Assembly (NCBI GenBank): GCA_907163375.1 | Contig: CAJQUW010001701.1 | Span: 62,001-126,000 of the forward strand | Length of the DNA stretch: 64,000 nt | From: Prostheceraeus crozeri | Lineage: Eukaryota > Platyhelminthes > Polycladida > Euryleptidae | Direction: 5' to 3' | Shown: piece by piece, positions 24,101 to 33,430 of the stretch | Layout of the letters: the number at the start of each line of letters is the position of its first letter | Position numbering within the stretch: position 1 is the stretch's first letter | Notes under the pieces: generated by a model | Seen by the model: only the letters and a program-made list of their open reading frames with translations | The model's database searches: none | Told to the model about the DNA's origin: nothing | Program-made: the position numbers and the translations under genes

Positions 24101-24713
24101 GGATCATGCTACACGTTGGCTCGAGGCCGTGGCTTTGACTAATATCCGTGCTGATACGTGTGCCACTGCGTTTTTGAATAATTGGGTTTATCGATATGGG
24201 CCGCCTAACCGAGTTCATTCTGACAGAGGTGCCCAATTCTTGAGTAAAATATTTCAAGATGTAATGAAGCGATACAATATCAAAAGGTCTTTGACGACTT
24301 CGTATCACCCTCAGGGTAATTCATTAGTGGAACGCATTCATCGAACTCTGAAGGATCGTCTACGCTGTGTCACAAACTGGCATACAGAATTACAAAAGTC
24401 AGTCTACGACGTCAATAGAATGAGTTTTCTGGATGGTCCATCGGCTTTCGAACTCATCTATCTGCGTGTTCCTCGTGTCCCATCAGATTGGCCTTCCGAC
24501 TTATCGGATTCGAAAGTTCATACACATGAAAAGCCTGTAAAAGCTCCACATATCGGTACTTTCGTTGCAGTCCGGAATCCTTCTACTTGTAAATCGTCTC
24601 TTGATCCTTTTTTTGTTGGTCGTCACCAAGTTATTCAGAGACCTTCTCCTGTTACAGCAACATTAGATGACGGAACTGTTGTAAATGTCCGAAATTTACG
24701 CATCATTTCTTGA
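21165..24713 (+). CDS. Gypsy gag-pol polyprotein
   Basis: A 1,182-codon open frame is taken from the first ATG at 21165. A short gag-like region of about 170 residues leads to two CCHC zinc knuckles (CFYCKATGHLISQC and CYHCQEQGHRRNKC). The aspartic protease has LMDSGSPTSFIG. The reverse transcriptase has RFAIDFRKLN, FTTLDIAAAYW and catalytic YLDD, and is followed by RNase H (DVDASD and YTDHQPLV). The integrase has an HHCC finger (HNHGHFSIN...CSTC) and DDE residues in SIDLVG, HSDRGAQF and NSLVERIHRTLKDRL. Gag and pol are in one frame with no shift site. The gag part is small, as if a canonical capsid were missing or very diverged. The frame appears competent. Confidence 0.95.
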   Translation, partial: KPAKLTSETVCFSTWKMQLVAYLDIERKKDPDLKDETCINMIVLCVDISLLREIKIDGRTTVSSLLAVIESEWRLSRKPADVTKAFYDITCGSDVRQCYYDLLEIGYYFSASDAVIRQRFLEILPNSLKQIAYLEVSRDKTISTKALVSLLELIPFSPSPISAAVRPMSQTKNMECCFYCKATGHLISQCPKLRCYHCQEQGHRRNKCPKLQKKLIAAAVRPPTTAAYTKLLVEGINKDVLMDSGSPTSFIGFETLKILERECKATFPRFAVAEDSWVAVDGNWFSSRMTVHLNILVNNKHIGCYFFVIDSPIGIIMGTENLHRLDCEMAFHNNVNDIKFVGAIPSIDKTDFLQRFSLPDWNDDDRKRLETLLWNYRNIFSCHKMDFGRTDLLYHTIDTGDAHPISIKPYRRSPVEEAEIVNDVKQMYEAGIIEDSNSPWSFPVLRVSKKDGTKRFAIDFRKLNDVTKRDRFPLPHIDALLDKLSRSSLFTTLDIAAAYWNVPLDEQSKPKTAFQAGNKFYQFTCMPFGLCNAPATFQRFLTTLIGDLNLIPYLDDMIVPSSSDISEHLQLIESVFARLQKANIKLKPSKCHFGRKSVDYLGFVIEESHIRPNPSKIQAIKDFPIPRTPKDLKRFLGMCRFYSRFIHQFASKAVPLNHLENCAKSSFIWTEDCQVAFDFIKSSFCERLSLSQPNFNCDFFLDVDASDTAIGSVLYQKNGPPVAFASRKLSAPETRYSTTDREFLSLVWSIKHFRPYLYGKKFTVYTDHQPLVYVRQSKARNGRQARWLMDLEEFEFDIFYRRGSDNFVADALSRIDSNMVSDGNYVAATFSLSDMDWPTFQKNDSFCMNILNQLQSHRVKRGYTEDEAGRLRYYGHLVVPANMISDLVLQYHNHGHFSINKTRNALIGAGYWFPRMRYTINNLISDCSTCASRSYRQFNVPQVSLPRAPEVKPFQFVSIDLVGPLSSTHGGYKYLLTMVDHATRWLEAVALTNIRADTCATAFLNNWVYRYGPPNRVHSDRGAQFLSKIFQDVMKRYNIKRSLTTSYHPQGNSLVERIHRTLKDRLRCVTNWHTELQKSVYDVNRMSFLDGPSAFELIYLRVPRVPSDWPSDLSDSKVHTHEKPVKAPHIGTFVAVRNPSTCKSSLDPFFVGRHQVIQRPSPVTATLDDGTVVNVRNLRIIS

Positions 24714-24776
24714 TGAAATAATTATTTGTGCTTACGTGTAGAATTCAAATTTGAATTCACTCTAGAAGGGGGAGAG

Positions 24777-24895
24777 TGTTAGAGTGTCATTGTGCAGATT
24801 CTATTGTCCGCTGTTGAACTGTGTTACATGGCCTGCTGCATGACTGCGGCAGCCAGTGAATAAATGAATTCGATGACTAAAGGTGACTTCTAACA
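24777..24895 (+). repeat. 3' LTR (119 bp)
   Basis: Same sequence as 21029-21147, directly preceded by the polypurine tract and followed by the GATCT target duplication. The AATAAA-like run near its end (GTGAATAAATGA) could serve as a polyadenylation signal. Confidence 0.95.
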
Positions 24896-26142
24896 GATCT
24901 CACATTTTTTTCTTCAAGAGTTTTATTACACACACAATGAATTCACGATTGTCACTATCCACTGAGAAGACAAGAGATTCCTTTTGGAGATTCCCCATCC
25001 ACTCTCTTCCTCGATAGGCAAAGTGGTAGATGATTAGAAAAATTACCTCGTGTTGCAAAACTTGAGGATTTTTTCTTGAAAAATGGTCACCAAGCTTCAA
25101 CAAATCAGTTGAATCAATTGCACGCGCACTGTTTTGATTGTTGATCGTTTTCGTCGACTTAAGATATTTGGCAATCATGCATTTTATCATGTTATTTGCT
25201 TGATTAAATTCAACGTCTTTCAAAATATTGACCTGTCGTCCTATGTCTGCGCTCAAGTAACGGTGAATTCCCGCCCGCATACATATTAGCGTAGATGGGC
25301 TGTAGAAATTCCCGTCTTGTCGGGACAATTTACTGTACCAGAAGCGAAGGTATTGTGACAGATATTTCACTGGCATTTCTTCAATGTTTGTTGGTAGCTT
25401 TTCATCACGAAGAAATGATTTAAACTTGCTAACGTACTGCTTCGTCTGGTCACTTGTGCGCTTGTTTTTCGCATCCTCCTCTGTTTTTGCAATTTCCCTC
25501 ATAATTTCATCACTCAGATCGGGATAAGAAGTGTCGTCAAAATCTGCTGTCGACTCAATTATCTCCGTAGTCTTGCGAATCTGTTAAGCCCGTAAACTGA
25601 TCATACACATAATTATTAGTGTCATCGTTTGTTAGAATTTCAAGAAAATTTAAGTTTTCTGAGCTAAAACCACTGATTTGGTTGCCTTTGATTTTTGATA
25701 AATTGAGCATAGTTAAGTCTGCTGTCTACCGTGCGTGCTTCTTGTATGAGTGATTCGAGAAAAGTGATCAAGCTACGGTTTACAAAACTATCATCCATGG
25801 ATTTTTTGAATTTTGAAGGTAGTCAACCTTTGCAATATTGTCAGATTATGCTAGTGAAGGAGATCTAGGAACTGTAGTCATAGACTTCTTGAGGCTATCA
25901 TTCAAAGACTATGAAATGACCCATGGACTTCTTATTAAATAAACATGGATGTCAAGGATCCCTTTATGGATGTCTAGGCGCAAACTAAGATTTAGAAAAA
26001 TAATGTACACATATCTAGGAGTTATGTACTATGAGTATGAGTAATTTATGAAGCACTATCAGTACTATGAAGCATTGATAGAAAGCATTGATATAGATTT
26101 CATCTTTTTTGGGTTAGAATACCAATAATATCCACTTTTATC

Positions 26143-26204
26143 GGACATAAATGCATAGATTCCGAGGACACGTTAGTGTCCTCGGAATCTATGCATTTAT
26201 GTCC
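26143..26204. repeat. Perfect palindrome B (29-bp arms, 4-nt loop)
   Basis: The left arm begins GGACATAAATGCATAGATTC, the loop is GTTA, and the right arm is the exact complement. The plus strand just left of it (26111 onward, GGGTTAGAATACCAATAATA) matches the sequence left of palindrome D at 28820. It sits between the recombinase gene and the reverse transcriptase gene, both read leftward. Confidence 0.9.
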
Positions 26205-26367
26205 TCTAAAAGGCGACACTTATTTATCAACAATAATAACAAATATACAAAAATCGGTTATATACAAGGTAAGTATAGAAAGTGAAGGTAAATTAGAAAA
26301 AGTTGATATCCTTTACTTAAAGTTTTCCTATTATAACATAAATACTGCTCTATATTAAATGAGCGAC

Positions 26368-28578
26368 TCATTCAAAACTAAATGTTTGGTAATCGAGATC
26401 CAAATCATGAAATGTTCTTAACTCGTCATGTCTGCTTCCACTTCTCTCTCCTCTCAATGAAATAACGCATGTTCTTAAAATGTCAAATCTCAATCTCGTT
26501 CTTATGAATCTTATCACGTGGCTATACTTATCCCCCTTCTTTGCGCTGATCTTCGCTGCCATTCTTTTATAGAAATTCTTTGCTTATGTTCCCATCCCAC
26601 CTGTACATGAAAATATCAAAGGGGAAAAGGAACCTTGGTCAACTTCTATGATACGATTGTTGTATTCCTTCTTCTTTAAATTCTCATGGTTGAGATATAG
26701 TTGTGGGATTTGCTTTTGCTTGTTTGACTGGGCCATAGGGTTTACCACCCTTACATCAAAGAATGCCCTGCTCATTGGCAACCAAAATCCTAAACAACTG
26801 ATATCAGCACGAGCGCCGTCGCGAAGATTGGATCCATTTGGTAGTTTTTCTCCGGATAGAGGTAGGAGGGGAGGTTCTGACCGTATGTCTTTGCATATTT
26901 CACTTAGCAGTTCATGAGTTGTGTCTCTCACGGAGTTATGTCGTAGGCTGACATATCCACCACTTTTGCATGACAAACAATGAGAAATGGAGTATTCCTG
27001 GCCACATCCACACTTCTTCGGTACATCTTTCAATGTCAGGTTGTAACGAATGCAGAGCGCGTCATCAAATTCTTGTTTATTCTGTTGTGTGCTAGGCAGT
27101 TTGTCTTCTTGCTTTATTATGCATTTATTATGCATTTTATTGTTTTGTGAGAGCAATCTCCATTCCATTGTTAGAGCAATAACTTTTCCGCGGCATGCAT
27201 TTCAAGTTCCAATGTCATACAAAAGTCCAACTTGTCAGCTATCAACGGTACATGACATGTCATCAGACAATGGATGACCAAACAATTGGTAGCTGACCGT
27301 GAGCGAATCTTCACAGACGTATTTAACGCGGCATGAACAACGCCCGCTCACGCAATCTGGTCTCTCCAAGCGATGTTGTCGGCGAGAGCCGTTGACAGTG
27401 TTGCAGCCTATCTTCTATGTGCGAACTATCATCGAACTGCTGCGGACGTGATCACCACGGCTTGTGGTCCTGGAAGAATCTGGAGACTCTGTTGGTGCTG
27501 TGACTGTCTTATAACTGTGAACGTATCATCTGTCCTTGTAAGGACTGTTTGCACCATTTATTTATTTTCACAATATAATTTATCCACATTTTTCATTTAC
27601 ATTTTTCAATCATATGTTTTGGGAATATTAAGAAAATAATAACCCGTAACAATTCATTCTAAATCCGCATTCTTTCATAGGCAGCGAAGTAAGCCAACTG
27701 GATGCACCCTTTTCTGAAGACAGCAGCAAATGTCTGTATAATGAATTCGATTTCAGATCATCCTTTTTTCTTGCACATTTTCTTACTTTCTGTTGCTTTA
27801 CCATGTTGATTCTGTTCCGCTGTTCATCCTGGTCAATATGGTAATCTGATTGATTGAAAATTGCCTCTGAAAGTTGGTAATTTATTTCAATAGAATTTTG
27901 ATATTCAGTGTCTGCTTCCTCTAATGGATTGAGAATACCCAAACCTCCCAAACGAGCAGGAAGACTAAGTATGTCTCTCAAGGTTGATGTTATTTGTCTT
28001 CCTCCCATGATTGATTGTATCATATTTTCTGTGATGTCTCTTTCTAGATAGAACAAACCTTCAGATATACCTGGTGTTGTCCGACAAGCAAATTTCCATC
28101 GATGTGATGTCTCATATGTATACGCAGCGTAAGCCAGCTGTGGTTCAGTTTTGGCTATATTTGACAAAGCGTCAATATCTTGCTTCCATTTTTGTACTTG
28201 AGCTTGTATGAATTTATTAGTTGATCTGCTATTTCCAATGAAGGATCCAAGATACTTTTGTCCGTCGATCGTAATATTTATGTCCGAAAATACCTTCGTA
28301 GATTCATCATAGTATTCAGGTTTTACCACCAGCCATGTTTTTGAAGCATTCTGGTAGTATCCAATTAGAGGACCATAATTCTTTATTTCTTCCCACCATG
28401 TGCGTAAATCTTCAAGGGTACCTGAGCCAGCGCCGTCATCAGCATAGAATATCGTTTTAAGGCTACTGTATCCATTTGGCTTGAAAATGGACAAAACCGT
28501 GGAACTGACAGCGTAGAAACCCATAGATTCGGGTCCTCCCTGTGTCGTTCCTTCATTCGAAAGAATCATTTCCTCTGA
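26368..28578 (-). pseudogene. Non-LTR-type reverse transcriptase with restriction-like endonuclease, truncated
   Basis: The frame 28569-27628 begins mid-RT at LSNEGTTQGGPESM, has the catalytic FYADDGAG and the thumb region (GPLIGYYQNASKTWLVVKPE, SLPARLGGLGILNP). After removing the solo LTR at 27083-27651 the frame continues. It contains a Cys-His knuckle (CGCGQEYSISHCLSC), RHNSVRD and a PD-(D/E)XK-like site (ARADISCLGFW, AFFDVRV), as in early-branching LINEs with restriction-like endonucleases. A frameshift near 26580 separates the last part (26562-26368). The N-terminal half is missing and the break falls exactly at a palindromic-family repeat (28571). It is in the same orientation as the recombinase gene downstream. 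Confidence 0.78.
27083..27651. mobile_element. Solo LTR inside the reverse transcriptase gene
   Basis: The 569-bp insert starts TGTTGTGTGC and ends CCCGTAACA (TG...CA) and is flanked by a perfect 4-bp duplication ATTC (27079-27082 and 27652-27655). Removing the insert and one ATTC restores an unbroken reading frame across the site, which fixes the borders exactly. No internal retroviral genes remain, as expected after LTR-LTR recombination. It differs from the 119-bp Gypsy LTR nearby, so it is another family. Orientation is not certain. Confidence 0.85.
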
Positions 28579-28945
28579 AAGTGGATACTATTCCTATATT
28601 ATTGCCCGGCACGTAAATTCTATGCCAATTATACATAGAAATGATGCAAATATCACTATTTTGGGAAGATTCATGCATACACATTAGCAGTAATATCTAG
28701 GCCCTACTTCTCTCGATTCATTAGAGATTTCAAGATATCCTTTATCTAACACAGATTTTCATTTATAGACATATCACAGAATCATTGATTATAGGCAACG
28801 ACATAGATTTCATCTTCATTGGGTTAGAATACCAATAATATCCACTTTATTCGGGCATAAATGCATAATTCCTCGTGCGCTAACGCGCCCTCGGAATCTA
28901 TGCATTTATGCCCTCTAAAAGTGGATACTATTCCTATATTATAGT
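28571..28945. repeat. Repeat C and long palindrome D
   Basis: Palindrome D (about 28830-28940) has imperfect arms of about 50 bp around CTAA. Its inner part GGGCATAAATGCATA resembles palindrome B, and its right flank AAAGTGGATACTATTCCTA also occurs at 28577. The repeat at 28571-28615 (C) reads on the minus strand GGCATAGAATTTACGTGCCG and resembles the unit near 20275. Between them is about 180 bp of unremarkable sequence. Confidence 0.75.
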
Positions 28946-30440
28946 AACATAAATTGATTTCAGCTAGAACAACTTGAATAGTTTCTTTATCACAAGGTAT
29001 TGAATTGCTTTGTCAAAATGTAGCTTTGTAATTGCTATGATTTTGAAAATAGGCTCATCAACTGTTTGCAAATTCTTCTTAACTTCATGATTTTAGAAAT
29101 TTAATTAAAACTCCAGTAGATATAGGCCATATATAATTATTATCATAGCGTTCATCACATTTAGTAGGTAAAAGAAGCATTTAATTGTATAAGAAGTACA
29201 AAGCGTAGCCCTTATATGTTCATTACAAAAATATTGTAAAACGTTTTTCAGTACAGCCATCTTGCTTGTAAGCAGATAATTTGATCCGCACTGAAGAGTC
29301 CTTTCAAGAAGAAAATCAGCGTCCACGACGTCGAGGAGTTTTGTGGTAGTTGTTGAAGTCGATGGACATTTTTCTATCCTTTAATTGGACTTTAAAATCC
29401 ACTGAACCTTATTTAGTTATGCTATCGCAGCACTCGATTGCTGAAATATAATTAAAATTTACTGTTCGAGACTATTTATTCAGTCTAGTGATTGCTAGGT
29501 GGCAGACTGATGTTCATTGTAATGATGTCAGAACTATCTTTTGCTACGGCAAAGTAATGCGGTTTTCGAACCAAATAGTCGACCAACTATTTCTTTCATC
29601 TTCAAAACGTTCAGATTATCATTACTGATGACCATGGGCTTCGAATAACAACATTTCAGATGGAATTGTCGACACAGCCTACATTAGAAGAGCAAGCCAG
29701 TAAATTGTGTTTTCAAAACTAAAATCAATTGATCACTGCTGCCACACTAATCTAAGAGGGTTAGTTTGCAATGGAGTTGCATAGTAAACAGTCGGGAAAT
29801 TCATCTAGCATGCTCATTGCGCATCTAAAATCCACTGCCACGGGTATGGTTACATATTGGATAGAGAGTTATGTTGATGTGAACGACTGTGAACAAGTTC
29901 TGCTGATGGTTCTCTGACATGAGATGCAATGGCTATTCAGGCTTCTCATTTTTCGAATGAAGATGTAACTCAATATCAAATCATTCTTCTGACATTGCTG
30001 ATGCAAATTCTTGGGAAATCCAGGTCACTGATGTCAGAGGTTGCGTAATAGTTTTAGTGATTACATGAAGAGTCGTGTGTTGTCGCGGAGATTCGCTGTT
30101 GCCGTGAAGACATGAATTTTCATTCTTTTCAAAGTCAGGAATTGAGGATTGTTCACATTTTTCCATTTGGGATGTCCACTCAATATCTTGTTTTGTTATC
30201 ACAATCACATGAGTATTTATAGCCATCAGCGGGCGGAGTTGTAGCCATGACTTTGCATCTACTGCCATCAATTTATGAGTGTCCAGTGGTTTTTAAATGG
30301 TGCAGTCTGCTACAATAAGAATTCATGGAGATTAGTGTCATCCATTTGTATAGTGCGGAATGCCTTCCGTGAACACCTTACCGCAGTTGACAGACTTATC
30401 TGAGTATAAAGCATCAAGGATGTACTGTACAACTATAAGT
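28946..30440. other. Mostly non-coding; one unassigned minus-strand frame
   Basis: No recognised gene. The minus-strand frame 30265-29981 (from the ATG of MAVDAKSWLQ, ending FASAMSEE) is about 95 codons with balanced composition. It could be a terminal exon, but I found no convincing acceptor and no family resemblance. Confidence 0.3.
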
Positions 30441-30613
30441 ACAGGGTGGCGCACGTAAACCGCCGGATTTTAAACTTTTATTACTCCTCAAATATTCATC
30501 CGATCGTCATGAAATTTCGACTCATACTAGTTTGGAGTATAGGATTTATGATGATTATACCTGTTGTACTGAGAATTGTCAGAAAATTCTGATTCTATTG
30601 ACCGAATGACATG

Positions 30614-30800
30614 TAGTAAAATTGACATACCAACAATGTATCTTAACATGTAAAATTTAATGATAGACTTTAGTAAACTGTAGTAAAATTGACATACCAA
30701 CAATATATCTTAACATGTAAAATTTAATGATAGACTTTAGTAAACTGTAGTAAAATTGACATACCAACAATGTATCTTAACATGTAAAATTTAATGATAA
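30614..30800. repeat. 67-bp tandem repeat inside the mariner element
   Basis: A unit starting TAGTAAAATTGACATACCAA repeats at 30614, 30681 and 30748 (about 2.8 copies) between the left terminal repeat and the transposase 3' end. Copies are nearly identical. Confidence 0.9.
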
Positions 30801-30912
30801 ACTTTTCCCTTTATTTCCCCCACGTCTTTATCAATAATGACCAAAACGAATTAAGGTAAATCTCATAGAAAACATTTATTAAATGAAAAACATAAGAAAA
30901 AAGTGTTAGTAG

Positions 30913-31968
30913 TCATCGAACTTCAACGTGTCCTCCTCCATTCTCGAGGACGGATTCGAGTCGCTTTTGGTAGGCCAGAGCAGTTTCTCGACACATCTCA
31001 GTTGTCACTTCTTGAAATGCTTGTATGATGCGGTCCTTCAGGTCTTGCATGGATGTTGGCCGTGTATGGTAAACCTTGGACTTGACAAAACCCAACAAGA
31101 AGAAATCGCAAGGCGTCAGGTCAGGTGAACGCGGTGGCCAGGGCATGTTAGGAGATCCACGTCCCATCCATCTGTTAGGCATCTTCTTGTTCAACCACTC
31201 ACGCACAGGAAGTCCCCAGTGTGGAGGTGCACCATCCTGCATGGATATGATGCTCCTGCCTCTTCTGTCCGACTGCACCGCTGGCCAAAATTCCTCCTGT
31301 AGCATCTTGAGATACCGATCCTTGTTGACGGAGGTGTCGAAGAAGAACGGTCCGTAGATACCTGATTGGCTGATTGCCGCCCAGACGGTGATGCGTGGCG
31401 AGTGCATAGACTCTTGCTTGATCCAGTGAGGGTTCTGGTTGGCCTAATAACGACAATTGTGGCGATTCACACCACCATCCAGATGGAAGTGAGCTTCATC
31501 GGACCAGGTTAGTTCCACTAAATGGCTCGGGTTGGCTTGGATGCGCTGTAGCTCCTGTTCTGCGAACTCCATTCGGTTTTCCAGATCTTCTTCGTGTAAT
31601 CGCTGCACCACCTGGACCTTGTACGGATGCCATCCATAGTCATGGAGGATGCGATGGATAGTGCGGCGACTCACTTGAAGTGCATTAGATGCACGACGGG
31701 TAGATGTGTTTGGGTCCTCCTCGAAGTGCTGCACAACTCGTTCCACATTCTGCTCCGTTCGTTCAGAAGATGACCGGTCCCACTTGACAGTCACCACACT
31801 ACCACTGGTCAACAGGTTTGTGTGCCACCGCTTTATGGTGCGGGCATCCGGTGCTCTCGCGCTCTCGCCATACTCTGAATGATAAAGCCTTTGTACCTCC
31901 ACTGGACTCTTGAGCCATTCGTACCAAGCCGCGCATTTTGCTCGTTCTGCAACCGAATAATCATCCAT
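30913..31968 (-). pseudogene. Tc1/mariner-superfamily transposase with one nonsense codon
   Basis: A single frame of about 351 codons is interrupted only by a TAG at 31444-31446, where the context (NRHNCRY then ANQNPHW) suggests a lost Trp codon. The N-terminus has the helix-turn-helix region (TIKRWHTNLLTSGSV, SRRTIHRILHDYGWHP). The catalytic residues are in ELTWSDEAHF, SMQDGAPPHW and PRSPDLTPCDFF. I count 42 residues between the second and third Asp, close to the DD41D group rather than classical DD34D mariners. Everything else looks intact, so this copy is one substitution from an open frame. Confidence 0.9.
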
Positions 31969-32316
31969 TCTTCTATGTTCGATTCTTTTCAGATAGTGAT
32001 TTAATCGTCGAATGGTATTTTATATGACATGGAAGTAACTGAACAATATTCACTTCAAGACTGCGCACAATTCGTTGTGCAGAATACGATTCATGTTAAG
32101 TTAATTAACTTGTTCTAGATTTTCGATGTCAACAAAATGAGTACATGTCATTCGGTCAATAGAATCAGAATTTTCTGACAATTCTCAGTACAACAGGTAT
32201 AATCATCATAAATCCTATACTCCAAACTAGCATGAGTCGAAATTTCATGACGATCGGATGAATATTTGAGGAGTAATAAAAGTTTAAAATCCGGCGGTTA
32301 CGTGCGCCACCCTGTA

Positions 32317-33296
32317 CATCGACACTCTTTCACTGTATACTTGATCTTGCTGAAGTACGGAAGAGGAGAGTAAATGAAGTCACGATTAATTCAACACATG
32401 TAATCAGACTTCGAAGTGAAGGTCAAAGCCATAGAGTAAGCATATTTAGGCAGAGTGGTAACTCTGCATTTATTAAATCCCCAATGTGTATGCACTTTCG
32501 ATTTCATAAAATGAACTTGACACGTAACCCATCACCACATGTGAAATATACAAATTTTTGCAGTTTTGGACAAAATATACACGAATTTGACTTATTATGA
32601 CAGCAACACAGAAGAAAGAAAAGTAATTTCCAAATCCTCCAAATCATGACAACTTAGAGAGGTATATGGTTTATTATATTAGTTATTCGATGACTTGCCA
32701 TTGCTTTAAAGCTCATGCCTTACTATAATAAGATTATTTTCTTAAGCGTGATCAGATCACAAACTACCTGCCATTGCTCTTTAGCAAAAGCATCATTGTA
32801 AAGAAAATTAACTTTAAAAGGTGCAAATGGATCAGCATTACTATTCAGATTCAGGAAAAGATGCCTTGTGAATCATAAAATCATGCCGCTGAAAATTGAA
32901 TTAAAAAAATGGCATCTCAGCCAAGAAGCTTTCAAGATCTCAACTTTTCCTTGAAGGCTTCCAGGGATTTGCATTATAATGCAGCTCAACAAATTTCCTT
33001 ATCATCAGCTTAACTTCGCAAAAAACTGAACCTTTTGATATAAAAAATTCACAGTATACGGAAACTTGCTTGAGTCGACATTCTAACTATTTATACTTAC
33101 TCTATGGTCAAAGCAATCTTTTCGGTTATTGAAAGTACGGCTATAACTAGATACTTTTCAACAGGTGACCAATTATTAAGTGATCAATATTATTTAGTAA
33201 AACACCTGTGTTACATCCATTTAAAACTTCTGATTTGATCCTATCCTAAATTTTCTTTCTAACACATTAACGGATAATTCCTAATGCATGTTTCAG
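32317..33296. other. Non-coding stretch
   Basis: Nothing recognisable; AT-rich. Confidence 0.5.
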
Positions 33297-33430
33297 ACGA
33301 CGGATGCTTTTTGATTGTCTCCAGAACAAAAACATTACGAATGTCCGCACCACGCGTACCACATGAAGAATTCGACGCTTTTCGTATCAGGGTGCCGCCG
33401 AATGTCAGAATACGAAACGACGATCGTTGA
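33297..33430 (+). CDS. Candidate terminal exon of an unknown gene
   Basis: A strong acceptor (CTAATGCATGTTTCAG) precedes 43 codons and a TGA at 33428. The frame assumes a phase-1 intron. The peptide begins DGCFLIVSRTKTLRMSAPRV and is Arg-rich. The segment is GC-richer than its surroundings. No partner exon and no known family were found, so this is only a possibility. Confidence 0.28.

Larger units (their letters stand above)
21029..24895 (+). mobile_element. Gypsy LTR retrotransposon, complete and young
   Basis: The 3,867-bp element is bounded by identical 119-bp LTRs and a perfect 5-bp target duplication GATCT (21024-21028 and 24896-24900). A possible primer-binding site starts TGGCGTCGC just after the 5' LTR. 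A polypurine tract AGAAGGGGGAGAG (24764-24776) abuts the 3' LTR. The single gag-pol frame is uninterrupted. It inserted into the already existing recombinase gene, and identical LTRs mean a recent insertion. Confidence 0.96.
20375..25798 (-). pseudogene. Crypton-type tyrosine recombinase gene, split by a Gypsy element
   Basis: The gene starts at the ATG at 25798 and runs to about 20375, with the Gypsy element 21029-24895 inserted in it. Two frameshifts near the start (about 25690 and 25570), one in an A-run near 24905 and an in-frame TAG at 20633 disable it. The core at 25502-24901 has the N-terminal DNA-binding half (YSPSTLICMRAGIHRYL) and the first catalytic Arg in AYRGREW. The part at 20983-20636 has NHCVRATVVSKM (H-x-x-R) and VTGHK. 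The Tyr (RYI) follows directly after the TAG. This R-HxxR-H-Y order and the sequence style match the DUF3504/Crypton recombinases that cut and join DNA through a phosphotyrosine. The frame continues to 20375 as a Ser/Thr-rich tail. Confidence 0.8.
30442..32314 (-). mobile_element. mariner-like element with long terminal inverted repeats
   Basis: Terminal inverted repeats of about 173 bp (30442-30614 and 32142-32314) begin CAGGGTGGCGCACGTAA. They differ from each other by only a couple of bases and are flanked by TA on both sides (30440-30441, 32315-32316). The transposase lies on the minus strand. The near-identical repeats imply a fairly recent insertion. Confidence 0.95.
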
